Positions 43,023-51,687 of a DNA stretch of 55,322 nucleotides are shown here, one piece after another (positions within the stretch are counted from its first letter, which is position 1; the number at the start of each line of letters is the position of its first letter). The stretch lies in contig CALIEI010000061.1 of NCBI GenBank assembly GCA_938022165.1, forward strand, positions 1 through 55,322, in the 5' to 3' direction. A program made the position numbers and the translations under genes. The notes beneath the pieces were generated by a model. The model searched no databases, had not been told where the DNA came from, and saw only the letters and a list, made by a program, of their open reading frames with translations. This stretch comes from an uncultured Saprospiraceae bacterium. Its GTDB lineage: Bacteria > Bacteroidota > Bacteroidia > Chitinophagales > Saprospiraceae.

Positions 43023-45014
43023 GTGGTAATACAAAAAAACATATTATACATTGTATTAACTAGGATGGGTTATCTTGTTCTAATAGCCATTTTGTTATCA
43101 CTATTGGCTAATATGTACACTTACTTTAGCCATTCACAAACTGCTGAATTAGATGTAGAAGCAGCCCAGCTATTTAACTTAGAATACCATACGCCTACTA
43201 TTAATTGGGACCAACCTAAAGTTGCAAATGGTAGATTACTTGAACAGTTTGATAATGATAAAATTTCAAGAGCCTATCAAAATGCATGGTACTTCTTAAA
43301 TGAATCACTAAGAAAACAAACAAGCATTGGCCTCAATGACTACTTTGCTGAACATTTAGTAGAGGAGATTGAAGGTATGATAAAGACAAACAAACAAAAA
43401 AGCTATATTGAAGATAGGGTAGACTTAGAGCATAATGTGGATCTGCATTTGTTTTCTATTGACAAACAAGTCATTGCTTTTAAAGATAGAAATGTACGGA
43501 TCAAACGAAAAGTGTCTAAGTTGAACCAAATTGTATATGAGCAAGAAGTGTTTAAATCCTATGAAGTAGTCATGACCTTAGCAGATGGTAAGTGGAAAGT
43601 CTTACAAATGAAAGAGACTGAAAATAAAAACCCTGGTCGAATAATAAGAAATGCACCTCGCTTTGTTATGGACTCAACAGTAACTTTTGTTGGACAAAAG
43701 GCAATAAATAAAGTCGAAGAGGTCCAAGTAAATTGCAAAACCAAACCAAAAGAAGGTTTTCATAGAATAGCAAAAGGAGAGACGCTCTACAGATTGTCAA
43801 AAAAATATAACACTTCAGTTAAAAATTTAATGACTTGGAATGGTATAAAAAATATTTCAGAAATTAAATTATGTAGTCATCTTAGAGTTAAACCTTTTGT
43901 TAAAGAAAGAAAAAAAATTGTTTTAGTTACTCCTAAAGTCAAGCGAGCAGTTGATAAAAAAAATAGAGTGGTAGAAGAGAATGAAACTATTTTCTCGATA
44001 GCTAAAGAAATGAATATCGATGCTTCCTTACTTAAAAGTATTAACAATCTTAATTCGAATGATTTGAAACCTGATCAAGTACTTCAAGTCCCAAACTTGC
44101 TGGACATTAATAAGGAAAAAGTCAAAAATATAAAAGGAATAAACTACTATCCACAAGATACGCCTTGGTGGGATTTTTGGGTAGAGTTTGATTCTAAAAT
44201 TATAAGAAAAGATCTCATTGCTATAAAGCAATTAAAGATGAATACTGTTCGAGTATTTGTACCTAGTGATGGAGTAATACCTGGGTTGCAGTTTAATGTA
44301 ATGCTAGATAAATTGGAAACACTGATGGATGAATGCCATCAATTAGATTTGCAGGTCATGATTACTATGTTTGATTTTCCTGTTAGTTTTGATCTAGACT
44401 ATTACAATAAATCTGAAAGGCAACTCGAGGGGCTAATGAATAGATTAAAGAATCATCCGGCATTATTGGGCTGGGATTTAAAAAATGAGCCGGATCTAGA
44501 CTTTGAACGTCATGGCAAAAAGAAAGTCCTTCAGTGGTTAGAGTATTTAATAGAACGTGCTAGAGAATATGATCCAAAACACCTTTTGACAATTGGATGG
44601 TCGAATCCAGAAGATGCGGTTAATCTTGCAGATCAGTTAGATCTAGTTAGTTATCACTATTATCGGGATCCTAAATCTCTTAAGTTAGATATGCTAAAAC
44701 TTAAAAGAGCAGTAAAGAATAAGCCTCTTTTATTACAAGAGTTTGGTTTGCCATCAGATTGGAAATGGTACAAACCTTTTGGACATTCAGAAGATGAGCA
44801 AGCTGAATATCTAAGAGAATTTAAGCAAGAAATGGAAGAGAATAGATTACCATACTTATTGTGGACATTATATGATTTCAAGAATATCCCTACTCAAGTA
44901 TTTGGCTATAAAAAGTGGACTTATAGCAAACAAAAGTACTTTGGCCTTATTGATAAAAAAGGTAATAAGAAACCTGCTTATTACGTATTCTTTCCTTATA
45001 AGCTAAAACAGTAG
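43023..45014 (+). CDS. Membrane-anchored GH5-like glycoside hydrolase with two LysM domains
   Basis: 663 aa from a GTG start; an ATG at codon 15 would keep the membrane helix. One helix at about 15-35 anchors the protein. Residues 80-200 form an NTF2-like segment similar in plan to that in the 1020-aa protein. LysM 1 is at about 246-291 (HRIAKGETLYRLSKKYNTSV) and LysM 2 at 316-358. The rest is a GH5-type (beta/alpha)8 barrel with acid/base E489 in LGWDLKNEPD and nucleophile E573 in LLLQEFG, plus SYHYY. It probably trims or releases the polymer while held at peptidoglycan, as PelA or BcsZ do in other systems. Sugar specificity is unknown. Confidence 0.85.
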   Translation: MVIQKNILYIVLTRMGYLVLIAILLSLLANMYTYFSHSQTAELDVEAAQLFNLEYHTPTINWDQPKVANGRLLEQFDNDKISRAYQNAWYFLNESLRKQTSIGLNDYFAEHLVEEIEGMIKTNKQKSYIEDRVDLEHNVDLHLFSIDKQVIAFKDRNVRIKRKVSKLNQIVYEQEVFKSYEVVMTLADGKWKVLQMKETENKNPGRIIRNAPRFVMDSTVTFVGQKAINKVEEVQVNCKTKPKEGFHRIAKGETLYRLSKKYNTSVKNLMTWNGIKNISEIKLCSHLRVKPFVKERKKIVLVTPKVKRAVDKKNRVVEENETIFSIAKEMNIDASLLKSINNLNSNDLKPDQVLQVPNLLDINKEKVKNIKGINYYPQDTPWWDFWVEFDSKIIRKDLIAIKQLKMNTVRVFVPSDGVIPGLQFNVMLDKLETLMDECHQLDLQVMITMFDFPVSFDLDYYNKSERQLEGLMNRLKNHPALLGWDLKNEPDLDFERHGKKKVLQWLEYLIERAREYDPKHLLTIGWSNPEDAVNLADQLDLVSYHYYRDPKSLKLDMLKLKRAVKNKPLLLQEFGLPSDWKWYKPFGHSEDEQAEYLREFKQEMEENRLPYLLWTLYDFKNIPTQVFGYKKWTYSKQKYFGLIDKKGNKKPAYYVFFPYKLKQ

Positions 45015-45037
45015 CTTGAAAGTTTAAGCTCTTGATT

Positions 45038-46324
45038 TTATTTTCTTGCAAGCTCTTTAAAGTGCATTAAATACCACTCGGCTATGTCGGACATCGGCAA
45101 TCCGTTCGCTGCGACATAATTTTGTTGAGCAATTCCTTTTCTGTGTTTATCATCTACCAAGAGTCGTTTCAATGCATTCGCCATTTCATCAATATTATTT
45201 GGAGAGAAATAGGCTCCCGTATATCCTTCTTCTGTGATAAGTTCTTTAAGGTCTCCAATATTTGGTAACATAACTGCCTTGCCATAGCTTCCTGCTTGAT
45301 GTAATACGCCCGAACTACCCGTAGTACTAGTATAATCAAATGCAACCACCGTGCTAGACGAGAAAAGTCCAGCTACATCTTCTTCTTCTACATAGCCAGT
45401 AAATTGAACTCCTTCAACATCTGAGTATTTATCAGCTACACCTTTAAGGTATCCTTTGACATTAGGATTGTCAGTACCTGCGACGACCAATTCAATTGGA
45501 AAAGGCACTTCTTGTCTAACCTTAATCATGGCTTCGATCAAGTTTTCTACTTTTTTATATGTTCCAAATTTACCAAAGGTTAAAATATTTCTTGTTTCCG
45601 GATTAAATTCAAAATTTGGCTTCCCAGCACTTTCAAAACTACCATGAGGAAGCAAAACTACATTCTTACAGTTATACTTCTTTTCCAAAATATGCACATA
45701 TTTAGGAATAGTAACTCCTACTATATTCGCAGATAAAATCAAATTTGTTATCTGCTTTCCAATCATATCATAAATCCCTTTCATTATAGGATTACTTGTG
45801 ATACCAGCTGATTTATAATCCACTGTTTCAATAATATTGTGAAGTAAAACCATAGATGGGATACCGCTCCATTTGGTCATTAGAGGCCCCATTAGACCCA
45901 AGGTAGCTGCTGCTTTGTTGTCTCCAAAAGATAGAAACTGTAAGTTATATAGTACTACGTCAGGTTGAATTGTGCTTACTGATTTACGAATCTTTAAGGC
46001 CGTGTCCCATCGATTAAAAGACCATACCGGATGCACGTACATATGCTTTGGTCTGCCTTCAGCTGGGTATGCTTTATTGTCAGGCAGTATATCAGTTATG
46101 ATATGTAATTCCTTTATTTCGGTCTTTAATTTGAATTGCTCCACAAGGTGAAAAGCATATTCATTCAAAGTTCCTTTGCTGGGTGGATAAGGTGATACAA
46201 TCGCTACTACTAATGCTTTAGTAGTATTCGTTGCCTTATTTGATAAGTCTCTTGCTCCAAAACTTTTAGGAGATGAAATGTCAGCAATTGCTGGCATGTT
46301 AATTCTTGTTGTAACATTTTTCAT
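45038..46324 (-). CDS. Family 4 glycosyltransferase
   Basis: 428 aa, GT-B fold. The N-terminal domain opens with VVAIVSPYPPSKGTLNEYAF (donor/acceptor Gly loop). The C-terminal domain carries ILTFGKFGTYKKVENLIEAM and the nucleotide-sugar motif G..HQAGSYGKAVMLPNIGDLK with EGYTGAYFSPNNIDEMANAL (E-x7-E type of GT4). It is cytoplasmic and the last gene of the minus-strand operon, 1 bp behind the flippase gene. Its pairing with a MOP flippase and a TPR-barrel exporter recalls PelF with PelG and PelB. It likely polymerises or starts the exopolysaccharide from a UDP- or GDP-sugar. Confidence 0.9.
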   Translation of the reverse strand: MKNVTTRINMPAIADISSPKSFGARDLSNKATNTTKALVVAIVSPYPPSKGTLNEYAFHLVEQFKLKTEIKELHIITDILPDNKAYPAEGRPKHMYVHPVWSFNRWDTALKIRKSVSTIQPDVVLYNLQFLSFGDNKAAATLGLMGPLMTKWSGIPSMVLLHNIIETVDYKSAGITSNPIMKGIYDMIGKQITNLILSANIVGVTIPKYVHILEKKYNCKNVVLLPHGSFESAGKPNFEFNPETRNILTFGKFGTYKKVENLIEAMIKVRQEVPFPIELVVAGTDNPNVKGYLKGVADKYSDVEGVQFTGYVEEEDVAGLFSSSTVVAFDYTSTTGSSGVLHQAGSYGKAVMLPNIGDLKELITEEGYTGAYFSPNNIDEMANALKRLLVDDKHRKGIAQQNYVAANGLPMSDIAEWYLMHFKELARK

Positions 46325-46325
46325 A

Positions 46326-47627
46326 CTAAGATATATCCTGATTTAAAATAACTTTCGAATTTAATTTTTGTCTGATCTTCCTCTTTTTTATGCTATAGTA
46401 TTGCTGGTAACACATCATTGCGATTAACATGAACGCCATTAAAATTACCTGGACTTGTATAATTTCTTTCATACTATCATGAAACAAGCTTATACCTACA
46501 ACTTGCAGAATACCTATGACAAGAGAAATAAACACTGGAATATAATTCTCCAATGACATATGATAATATACAAACACATTAGCACAAGAGAATAATGATG
46601 TAGCTACTGCATATTTCCATAACAAAGGTGAAGTTGATATATATTCTGCGCCGAATAAAACTAATACTATAAATTCATCCATAACATAGCAGGCCGTTAC
46701 GATTCCAAAACCAAAAAAGCCTACCATTAATAACGAACTCCAGAATAGTTGAATATGAGATTCGCCTTTCTTTTCTTTTTCAATAACTTTTGGAAAAAGA
46801 ACAGTAACAACAGCCCAAGTAGCAAAAAATACTACTCTACCTATTAACGCGAGCGAAGCATATAATCCGGCTTCTTTATTTTCAAAGAAATGCTTTATCA
46901 ATAGCACATCACTATTGTTAATTATGATTTGGCTGAATTCATACATAGCTACAATGGCTAAAAATGAATACAGCTGCTTTGATTGTGAAAAATTCTTAAT
47001 GGTAAAAAAACCGATGTTAGGTATTTTACCTAAGTAGGAAGCAGCTAGAAATGAAATGGTAAATCCTATAGCTATTGCTTCTATCGCCCAGTTTTGACCA
47101 GTGCTGACACATACATAAACCAATATACATGTCAATGCTACTCTAGCTACCATTTCTATCAAATAGGTATATGCTAGTTTCTTAAATTGATTTGTACCTT
47201 GAAAAAATCCCCTTGAAACGCACATGTCTATATAAACCGGTACGGCTACAAAAAGAATGAGTAATGGTAAACTACTTTCAAAGTTTAAAAAATCTTTGAT
47301 AAATTCACTTGAAAGCACTAAGATAAAGCATACCGTAATCGAGAAAATCAAAGCGGTCCTTTTCATCCAGCTTAAGAACCCCTCTAAACGGACTTGATTA
47401 TTTTCTGTATGATATTCAGAAACGAATTTTGTTGTTGCCAGTTGTACCCCTAAGGCAATGAAAGATAAAACTAAAACAAGAGTAGCTATAATATTAGCTG
47501 CTGCAAATTCTTCTGGACCCAAGTATCTACCTAATAGTAGATTCAATCCATAATTTCCGATATTTACTAATATCGTACTTAAGAATAAAAATCCGCTTTC
47601 TCCAAGTTGTTTTATCAGACGCTTCAT
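46326..47627 (-). CDS. MOP-superfamily polysaccharide flippase (Wzx/PelG-like)
   Basis: 433 aa, about 12 helices. The N-terminus is typical of oligosaccharide flippases: GESGFLFLSTILVNIGNYGL, then LLGRYLGPEEFAAANIIATL. The start overlaps the stop of the STAS gene by 4 bp, and its own stop lies 1 bp before the GT4 start. It moves lipid-linked repeat units, or the growing chain if PelG-like, across the inner membrane. No other polymerase of Wzy type is inside the operon, though an O-antigen-ligase-like gene exists at 29567-30865. Confidence 0.9.
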   Translation of the reverse strand: MKRLIKQLGESGFLFLSTILVNIGNYGLNLLLGRYLGPEEFAAANIIATLVLVLSFIALGVQLATTKFVSEYHTENNQVRLEGFLSWMKRTALIFSITVCFILVLSSEFIKDFLNFESSLPLLILFVAVPVYIDMCVSRGFFQGTNQFKKLAYTYLIEMVARVALTCILVYVCVSTGQNWAIEAIAIGFTISFLAASYLGKIPNIGFFTIKNFSQSKQLYSFLAIVAMYEFSQIIINNSDVLLIKHFFENKEAGLYASLALIGRVVFFATWAVVTVLFPKVIEKEKKGESHIQLFWSSLLMVGFFGFGIVTACYVMDEFIVLVLFGAEYISTSPLLWKYAVATSLFSCANVFVYYHMSLENYIPVFISLVIGILQVVGISLFHDSMKEIIQVQVILMAFMLIAMMCYQQYYSIKKRKIRQKLNSKVILNQDIS

Positions 47628-47950
47628 CCTCTTGTATTAGTAGCAGCTATAGTTTGATTTAAATTTAATTTACTTAGATGTAAATATTCATCAATAGGGC
47701 CATCAGTACTAGATAGTAGTTTGAAAATTTTATTCCTTTGTTCTACTTCTTTTTTAAGTATTACAATTGCATTAAAACCTGTCAGGTCAATACGTTGTAA
47801 TGCCTGGATGTCGAGACAAACAGAATCAACTCTATTCTCTATTACATTGGCTACCTTCTGTCTGAGCTCTAATGCCTCTATACCCTTTAGTTGACCTTGT
47901 AGTACGATGTACTGTTCTCTCTCAATTGTGTTTAATTCTATTGATAGCAT
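47624..47950 (-). CDS. STAS-domain protein, probable regulator of polysaccharide output
   Basis: 108 aa from the ATG at 47950. The frame is open another 41 codons upstream, but that part lies inside the TPR-barrel gene and reads as its antisense-free out-of-frame tail. The fold is SpoIIAA-like: beta strand YIVLQGQLKGIEA, then SVCLDIQALQRIDLTGFNAI. The DLTG site places Thr where anti-sigma-factor antagonists have the phosphorylated Ser. It overlaps the flippase start by 4 bp. STAS proteins such as SypA control exopolysaccharide loci in Vibrio, so a phosphorylation-dependent switch is plausible. No kinase or phosphatase partner is visible here. Confidence 0.85.
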   Translation of the reverse strand: MLSIELNTIEREQYIVLQGQLKGIEALELRQKVANVIENRVDSVCLDIQALQRIDLTGFNAIVILKKEVEQRNKIFKLLSSTDGPIDEYLHLSKLNLNQTIAATNTRG

Positions 47951-47954
47951 TATT

Positions 47955-50021
47955 TTAATTTTCTTTTTTTCCAAAAGTGAAAACACCTTGTACTCCGTAG
48001 GCAGAATATCTAAATCCTGTGACCGTAGCCTGAGAAGCATTACTAGTTCGATAATAAAACAATAGGTGTCCATTTGACTTAAATCGCCAACCTAACTTTG
48101 CTTCGATCCTTCTTGTAAATTCATGGTCGGTTTCTCTTGTAGTTTGAGTTCCAAATGCAAATGTCAAATCGTAAATTATTTTACTTTTCCTTCTATCGAT
48201 ATTGTTGATGTTAAAGAACCCTTCAACATTTTGAAAGTAGGATGGACTGAAATAAAGTAATGGATACTGATCTCTATGAGTCATTACATTATAGTTCACT
48301 CCAAATTTTATAAACGGTATCTCGCTTAAGTTATAGTACAAAGAAGTGAAAAGTAAATTTCGTAAGTTATCGTCTGTTTGTGTTGTGCTGATAAACTGTG
48401 TGTACAACCCTATTCTAAACGGGGTTCTAATGTGGTAGAATAGCTTGTGGTGACTCATGATAATTCCTGATCGCAATAGATCAGCATTATAATTATGCGC
48501 TTCTTGCACAAAGTTATAGCCTGCGGTTTGATTCTTAGAAATATCATATTGTACTCCAACATCCAAGAGTATATCATCACGAATGGTTGATTTATCCCGA
48601 TCAAAACTTTTTGTAGGAGTCATTTGCGCTATAAAGCTAAGTTGCTTAAAAGCCTGAAATTTTGTACCGATGCTTACACCAATTTGAGTAGCATTATTCT
48701 CAGCAGTTATTTGTTCTAATCTGCGATGTGTAAAGTGTACGAATGATCTGAATCGTCCATTATTACCCACTTCAAATCTGCCTTGAGCAACATAAGCAAA
48801 ATTGTCCCCTATATCTTGAGCATACATATAATCTAGCATCAGACGGGGTCGATATTCATCTTTGATCACTTCTCGTAACCACAGCGCATCAGGTTGATTT
48901 GGCGTTATCTTTAATGCTTGATCTATATAGGCCACAGCATCCTTGAATCTTTTTTCACCTCGCATTGCTTCTGCTAAACCCATCTTTACTTCGAAAGATG
49001 GAGCATAGGTGCTATCTAAAAAGTGATAATAATCTAAGCCCTTATCGGTTTCATTATCCCACACATACATTCTACCTCTCGCAAGTATCAGTGCGGGTGT
49101 CTCTTTGCCATAAGTTATCATCAGAGTATCTATCAATTTATGAGCAGCACTATATTTACGATTGAACCCAAGTGCATTTACTAAACTTACACTTGCTCTA
49201 AGTTTATCCTTAATTGAAATTTTAGAATTTTGTGCCAACTGCATTGCTGTTTCTGCATAACCAGTTGCTTGTTGTTTTTGATGTAGCAATACATTTGTAT
49301 ATGACAATCCTATATTGCCTTCTAGCGGTTCTATTTCTTTGTCAGTCAACTCTTGATATATTTTATTGGCCTTATGAGGTTTGTCCATCCATAGATAGTT
49401 GACTGCTTTATTTAACAATGCTTCTCTATCATTTGGATTATTTGCCAATATGGTATCTAAGTGCATCATTGACGTGTCGAAACTGAGTTGATTTCTATGT
49501 TCTGCAGATACTGCCAATAGTATGTATTTTCTACTCAGTTCCGCACCACTATTTTTCGGCTTTATTTTTAAGGACTTGTCGATATAGGTAAGTGCTCTGT
49601 CATTATTTTTCAACCCAGCATTTGCATTGGCATATCCTAAGTTAGCGACAAAATGTTCAGGATCTATTTTTAGCAATTCCTCATATAACTGCGATGCTTC
49701 TTGATACCTTTCATTCCACATAAATGCTTCTGCTAGGTTAAGCTGAATTTCATAGTCGTTAGGATAATGAACATTCAAAGATTGAAAACGACTCAGCGCT
49801 TCCTCTTTTGCTCCTCCTAGACCAAGTGCCCTTGAATAACAAAGTTGCGCAGTCTTATTGTTTGGATATTCTTGAAGTATGATGTCGAAGTATTCCGCTG
49901 CAGCAGCAAATTCACCATTTTCTAAATAGCTATAACCTTCTTGCATATCTACTTGAGCATATACAAAATGGCACAACAGGCATAGAATTATACCAAGACT
50001 TAACTTTTTCTTTTTTCTCAA
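47955..50021 (-). CDS. TPR-repeat protein with C-terminal outer-membrane beta-barrel (exopolysaccharide exporter-like)
   Basis: 688 aa. Signal peptide 1-22 (CHFVYAQ). Residues about 24-400 hold ten or so TPR helices-pairs (EGYSYLENGEFAAAAEYFDI, LYEELLKIDPEHFVANLGYA, AVAYIDQALKITPNQPDALW). Residues about 405-688 are a beta-barrel of alternating strands (RFEVGNNGRFRSFVHFTHRR, down to VQGVFTFGKKEN), similar to the YaiO-like barrel. This TPR-then-barrel plan is shared by PelB, PgaA and BcsC, which guide polymers through the periplasm and out of the cell. It is the first gene of the four-gene minus-strand operon, and the STAS start lies 4 bp after its stop. Confidence 0.85.
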   Translation of the reverse strand: MRKKKKLSLGIILCLLCHFVYAQVDMQEGYSYLENGEFAAAAEYFDIILQEYPNNKTAQLCYSRALGLGGAKEEALSRFQSLNVHYPNDYEIQLNLAEAFMWNERYQEASQLYEELLKIDPEHFVANLGYANANAGLKNNDRALTYIDKSLKIKPKNSGAELSRKYILLAVSAEHRNQLSFDTSMMHLDTILANNPNDREALLNKAVNYLWMDKPHKANKIYQELTDKEIEPLEGNIGLSYTNVLLHQKQQATGYAETAMQLAQNSKISIKDKLRASVSLVNALGFNRKYSAAHKLIDTLMITYGKETPALILARGRMYVWDNETDKGLDYYHFLDSTYAPSFEVKMGLAEAMRGEKRFKDAVAYIDQALKITPNQPDALWLREVIKDEYRPRLMLDYMYAQDIGDNFAYVAQGRFEVGNNGRFRSFVHFTHRRLEQITAENNATQIGVSIGTKFQAFKQLSFIAQMTPTKSFDRDKSTIRDDILLDVGVQYDISKNQTAGYNFVQEAHNYNADLLRSGIIMSHHKLFYHIRTPFRIGLYTQFISTTQTDDNLRNLLFTSLYYNLSEIPFIKFGVNYNVMTHRDQYPLLYFSPSYFQNVEGFFNINNIDRRKSKIIYDLTFAFGTQTTRETDHEFTRRIEAKLGWRFKSNGHLLFYYRTSNASQATVTGFRYSAYGVQGVFTFGKKEN

Positions 50022-50075
50022 TTTACTTGTTTTGCAATCGCCTTAAACGATTAGCTATTTATGTAAAATGGGCAA

Positions 50076-50156
50076 GGAGCATACAAACGTTTATGGTTGT
50101 ATATGCTCCTTTCATCCATTGCAAAATTGTATTTTAAGCTTACTATTTCAGTAAGC
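50076..50156 (-). promoter_or_regulatory. Two leader hairpins before the exopolysaccharide export operon
   Basis: Upstream of the TPR-barrel start (50021) lie GGAGCATACAA (50076-50086) facing TTGTATATGCTCC (50097-50109), with a two-base bulge, and then a perfect 7-bp hairpin GCTTACT-ATTTC-AGTAAGC (50138-50156). Neither has a proper T-run on the minus strand. They could be leader structures, a protein-binding site, or part of an untranslated regulatory RNA. Confidence 0.4.
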
Positions 50157-50608
50157 GTTTAATAATAGCATGTAAGACTTTCCAGCCTACACGTTAATAT
50201 TCAATAAATACACTTTCCTTAATATGTAAATATCTAGTCTATTGTGACAATACTCCCTAGCGATGTTAAAGGCTTGATGACTAATCTTTAGTCAAACAAA
50301 ATTTTTGTTATGCCTTTTAAAATGATTATCAGTTATTTTTGACTTAAATAATTAACTAATGTGTAATTCCTATTAAGGAAATGAAGTGATAAGGTGACTA
50401 AAAAAATATGGTGAGTTCTATATATCTATTTTATATTCAAAGAATGGTTCGGTAATTTCTGTAAAATTATAAATCAAGTTCGTGTAAAAATTTGATTTTC
50501 TGTGGCTTATGGAATTTGCTGCTATAATCTTAATGTGCGGGTTATCAACGATATAAAATTTATTATCGAATCATTGTTCAAATAGATAAAGTATTGAAAT
50601 TTACTTTG
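50157..50608. other. Unassigned intergenic region
   Basis: About 450 bp of AT-rich unique sequence. No credible ORF and no TTTG-N19-TAnnTTTG promoter on the minus strand could be found by eye. The promoter of the exopolysaccharide operon should lie here or near the hairpins, but I cannot place it. Confidence 0.5.
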
Positions 50609-50609
50609 A

Positions 50610-50745
50610 AGCGTAGGGGCTTACGGTAAAACCGTCGCTATGATCCATGGCTCGCTATTCGCTCGGCCCTGCGCTATCCCAAGCACCTGGCTTTACTATA
50701 GCTTGGTCTTCGGCTGGGAGCCTCACCATTTCTCAGCGCTAAGCC
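50610..50745. repeat. Degenerate GC-richer intergenic repeat cassette
   Basis: Contains GGCTCGCTATTCGCT followed by CGGCCCTGCG, the same core words as 21585-21655 (CTCGCTATTCGCT ... CGGCCCTGC), on the same strand but shortened. It abuts the 3' end of the esterase gene. Confidence 0.5.
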
Positions 50746-50757
50746 AAAGTTTGACTG

Positions 50758-51633
50758 CTATCCAAACCTCACCAACCAGTGGACCAGTTCCTTTCTCATA
50801 TCATTATCAGTATGAGCCCAGGATGCAGAATCTAAATGGCAACCATTTTCTATTTCAGAATATTCTAGGTAATCAGGATATAACTTATTATATGCGGCTT
50901 GAAAAGATTTTGAAGATTCTATTTGGACCATAGCATCCTTATTTCCGTGGACACAAAGTATAGGGACTGGTATACTATCTTCAATAAAGGAGATTGGATT
51001 TGCCCTGACAAAACGCTCAGAACTAGGGAGACCAGCGTAACGTCTGAGTACCGGAGTTCTTTTCATTTTAGTCAAATCTATTGGAGGTGCATATAAAAAC
51101 ATACCCTTAAATTGGTCTTGTTGAAAGCCTGCTTCCCTATGCATATCCTTATTGAAATAGAGTAAGGATACTAGATTTGCTCCAGCACTTACACCACCTA
51201 GTATGATTTGATCCAAGTTAAAGATTTTCCCTTTAGACTTTAATTCATGTAAGTGTTTTGTACAAAGTACTACGTCTTCTATTATCTCATCAGCTGTGTA
51301 TCTAGGTAATTTTCTATAGGACGGCATTACAACTTGATATCCAAGACTTGTAAAAAGAGATGCTTTGGTTCTAAATAGCTCTGGTTTTCCAAATATCCAT
51401 CCTCCGCCATGGTAATATACTATCAATGGCTTTTTTTTATCGACAACTGACGGTTTAAACGTCATCATATACTGTTTTGGATGGGGCCCGTAAGCTATTT
51501 TTTCAGACTCTATTCCGTCTGGAAGGCCTATAGACATTGTCTTTCGCCAGTAATCTACCAGCTGAAAAAGTTCAAAAGGAATGGTTCCACGATACATATT
51601 TATCAAATATATAAACTTTAACAAAACGATCAC
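50758..51633 (-). CDS. Alpha/beta hydrolase, HSL/esterase family
   Basis: 291 aa (279 if the ATG at 51597 is used; the first 12 residues are hydrophobic and doubtful). The oxyanion-hole motif is YYHGGGWIFG (about 74-83), and the nucleophile S149 sits in GGVSAGANL. The Asp lies in CVHGNKDAMVQ and the His in NGCHLDSASW. This is the hormone-sensitive-lipase-like carboxylesterase group acting on short-chain esters or small lipids. It is divergent from the VWA lipoprotein gene (54-bp gap). A TATATTTG box on the minus strand (51604-51611) lies so close that it favours the shorter start. Confidence 0.88.
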   Translation of the reverse strand: MIVLLKFIYLINMYRGTIPFELFQLVDYWRKTMSIGLPDGIESEKIAYGPHPKQYMMTFKPSVVDKKKPLIVYYHGGGWIFGKPELFRTKASLFTSLGYQVVMPSYRKLPRYTADEIIEDVVLCTKHLHELKSKGKIFNLDQIILGGVSAGANLVSLLYFNKDMHREAGFQQDQFKGMFLYAPPIDLTKMKRTPVLRRYAGLPSSERFVRANPISFIEDSIPVPILCVHGNKDAMVQIESSKSFQAAYNKLYPDYLEYSEIENGCHLDSASWAHTDNDMRKELVHWLVRFG

Positions 51634-51687
51634 ACCTAAAATTGGCCTTGGTACGTTTTATGAAGTATACATCAAAATAACCTTAAT

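Noticed and set aside
47951-48073. Upstream extension of the STAS protein
   Set aside because: It overlaps the end of the TPR-barrel gene in another frame and reads as a non-STAS tail; the ATG at 47950 fits the fold and the 4-bp gap.
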